This document shows, piece by piece, positions 63,998-64,000 of a stretch of DNA of 64,000 nucleotides. The stretch spans positions 104,483 to 168,482 of the forward strand of contig CAXXFR010000002.1 of assembly GCA_963667455.2 (NCBI GenBank). Direction: 5' to 3'. Under the pieces are notes generated by a model that made no database searches, had not been told where the DNA came from, and worked only from the letters and a program-made list of their open reading frames with translations. The first letter of the stretch is position 1, and the number at the start of each line of letters is the position of its first letter. The position numbers and the translations under genes are program-made. The stretch comes from Bin55 sp963667455. Lineage in GTDB: Bacteria > Pseudomonadota > Gammaproteobacteria > Pseudomonadales > Azotimanducaceae.

Positions 63998-64000
63998 TCG

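Noticed and set aside
1..64000. CRISPR array, insertion sequence or prophage
   Set aside because: I scanned for regular short repeats, transposases, integrases and phage structural genes and saw none.

Overview
The window looks like chromosomal DNA of a gammaproteobacterium, probably marine or aquatic. Evidence: a nadB / rpoE-rseA-rseB-rseC ... lepA neighbourhood as in Pseudomonas, a RatA/transporter/smpB neighbourhood, many Sec signal peptides and lipoboxes, a TonB-dependent receptor, and a sufBCDS-A-T-E operon. GC content looks moderate. I see no IS element, prophage, CRISPR array or rRNA. The only RNA gene I can support is one tRNA-Arg(CCT). Assignment below class level is not possible from the sequence alone.

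Layout. 0-3 kb: start of a ratA-like gene (cut by the edge), an SNF-family Na+-dependent transporter, a small conserved protein, and divergent smpB. 3-8.7 kb: an SDR/D-2-hydroxyacid dehydrogenase pair, a HAD hydrolase, and a three-gene set matching sulfolipid synthesis (sqdB, a sqdD-like GT8 transferase, a sqdC-like reductase). 8.9-14.3 kb: a DUF5916 outer-membrane protein, a hypothetical, then a DUF1538-DUF1538-PII-CBS operon. 14.4-19 kb: a D12-class adenine methylase broken by a nonsense codon, the tRNA-Arg, a NIPSNAP protein, two 'rSAM/selenodomain-associated' transferases, and small membrane proteins. 19-27 kb: a large alpha/beta-hydrolase-domain protein and the complete SUF iron-sulfur cluster operon. 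27-36 kb: an atypical uvrA with a nucleotidyltransferase gene, a TonB receptor closed by a clear terminator, a methyltransferase, and an orphan HsdR-N-like nuclease gene.

36-49.4 kb is the most interesting part: twelve co-directional, tightly packed genes. They encode a TPR protein with a TonB-C-like end, four lipoproteins, a membrane TPR-like protein, a four-PEGA/SUMF1-fold protein without the catalytic cysteines, a small acidic exported protein, a MotA/TolQ/ExbB channel protein, an Hsp70/actin-like ATPase, and two VWA proteins. Each VWA protein has an N-terminal helix carrying an Asp, resembling ExbD/MotB. Together they look like an uncharacterised ion-driven envelope machine.

49.4-64 kb: tusA-like, gamma-glutamylcyclotransferase-like, an FAD oxidoreductase, msrB, a gamma-glutamyltransferase, an enoyl-CoA hydratase, a DUF6642 caspase-like gene, lepA, an M32 carboxypeptidase, a SPOR-like protein, the sigma-E regulon core (rseC, rseB, rseA, rpoE) and divergent nadB.

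Three genes carry small lesions: a nonsense codon in the methylase, a one-base loss at the start of the membrane TPR gene, and a one-base loss near the 3' end of nadB. Both one-base losses are in G runs, so consensus error must be considered. One DUF1538 gene also has no ATG/GTG/TTG where its N-terminus should begin.
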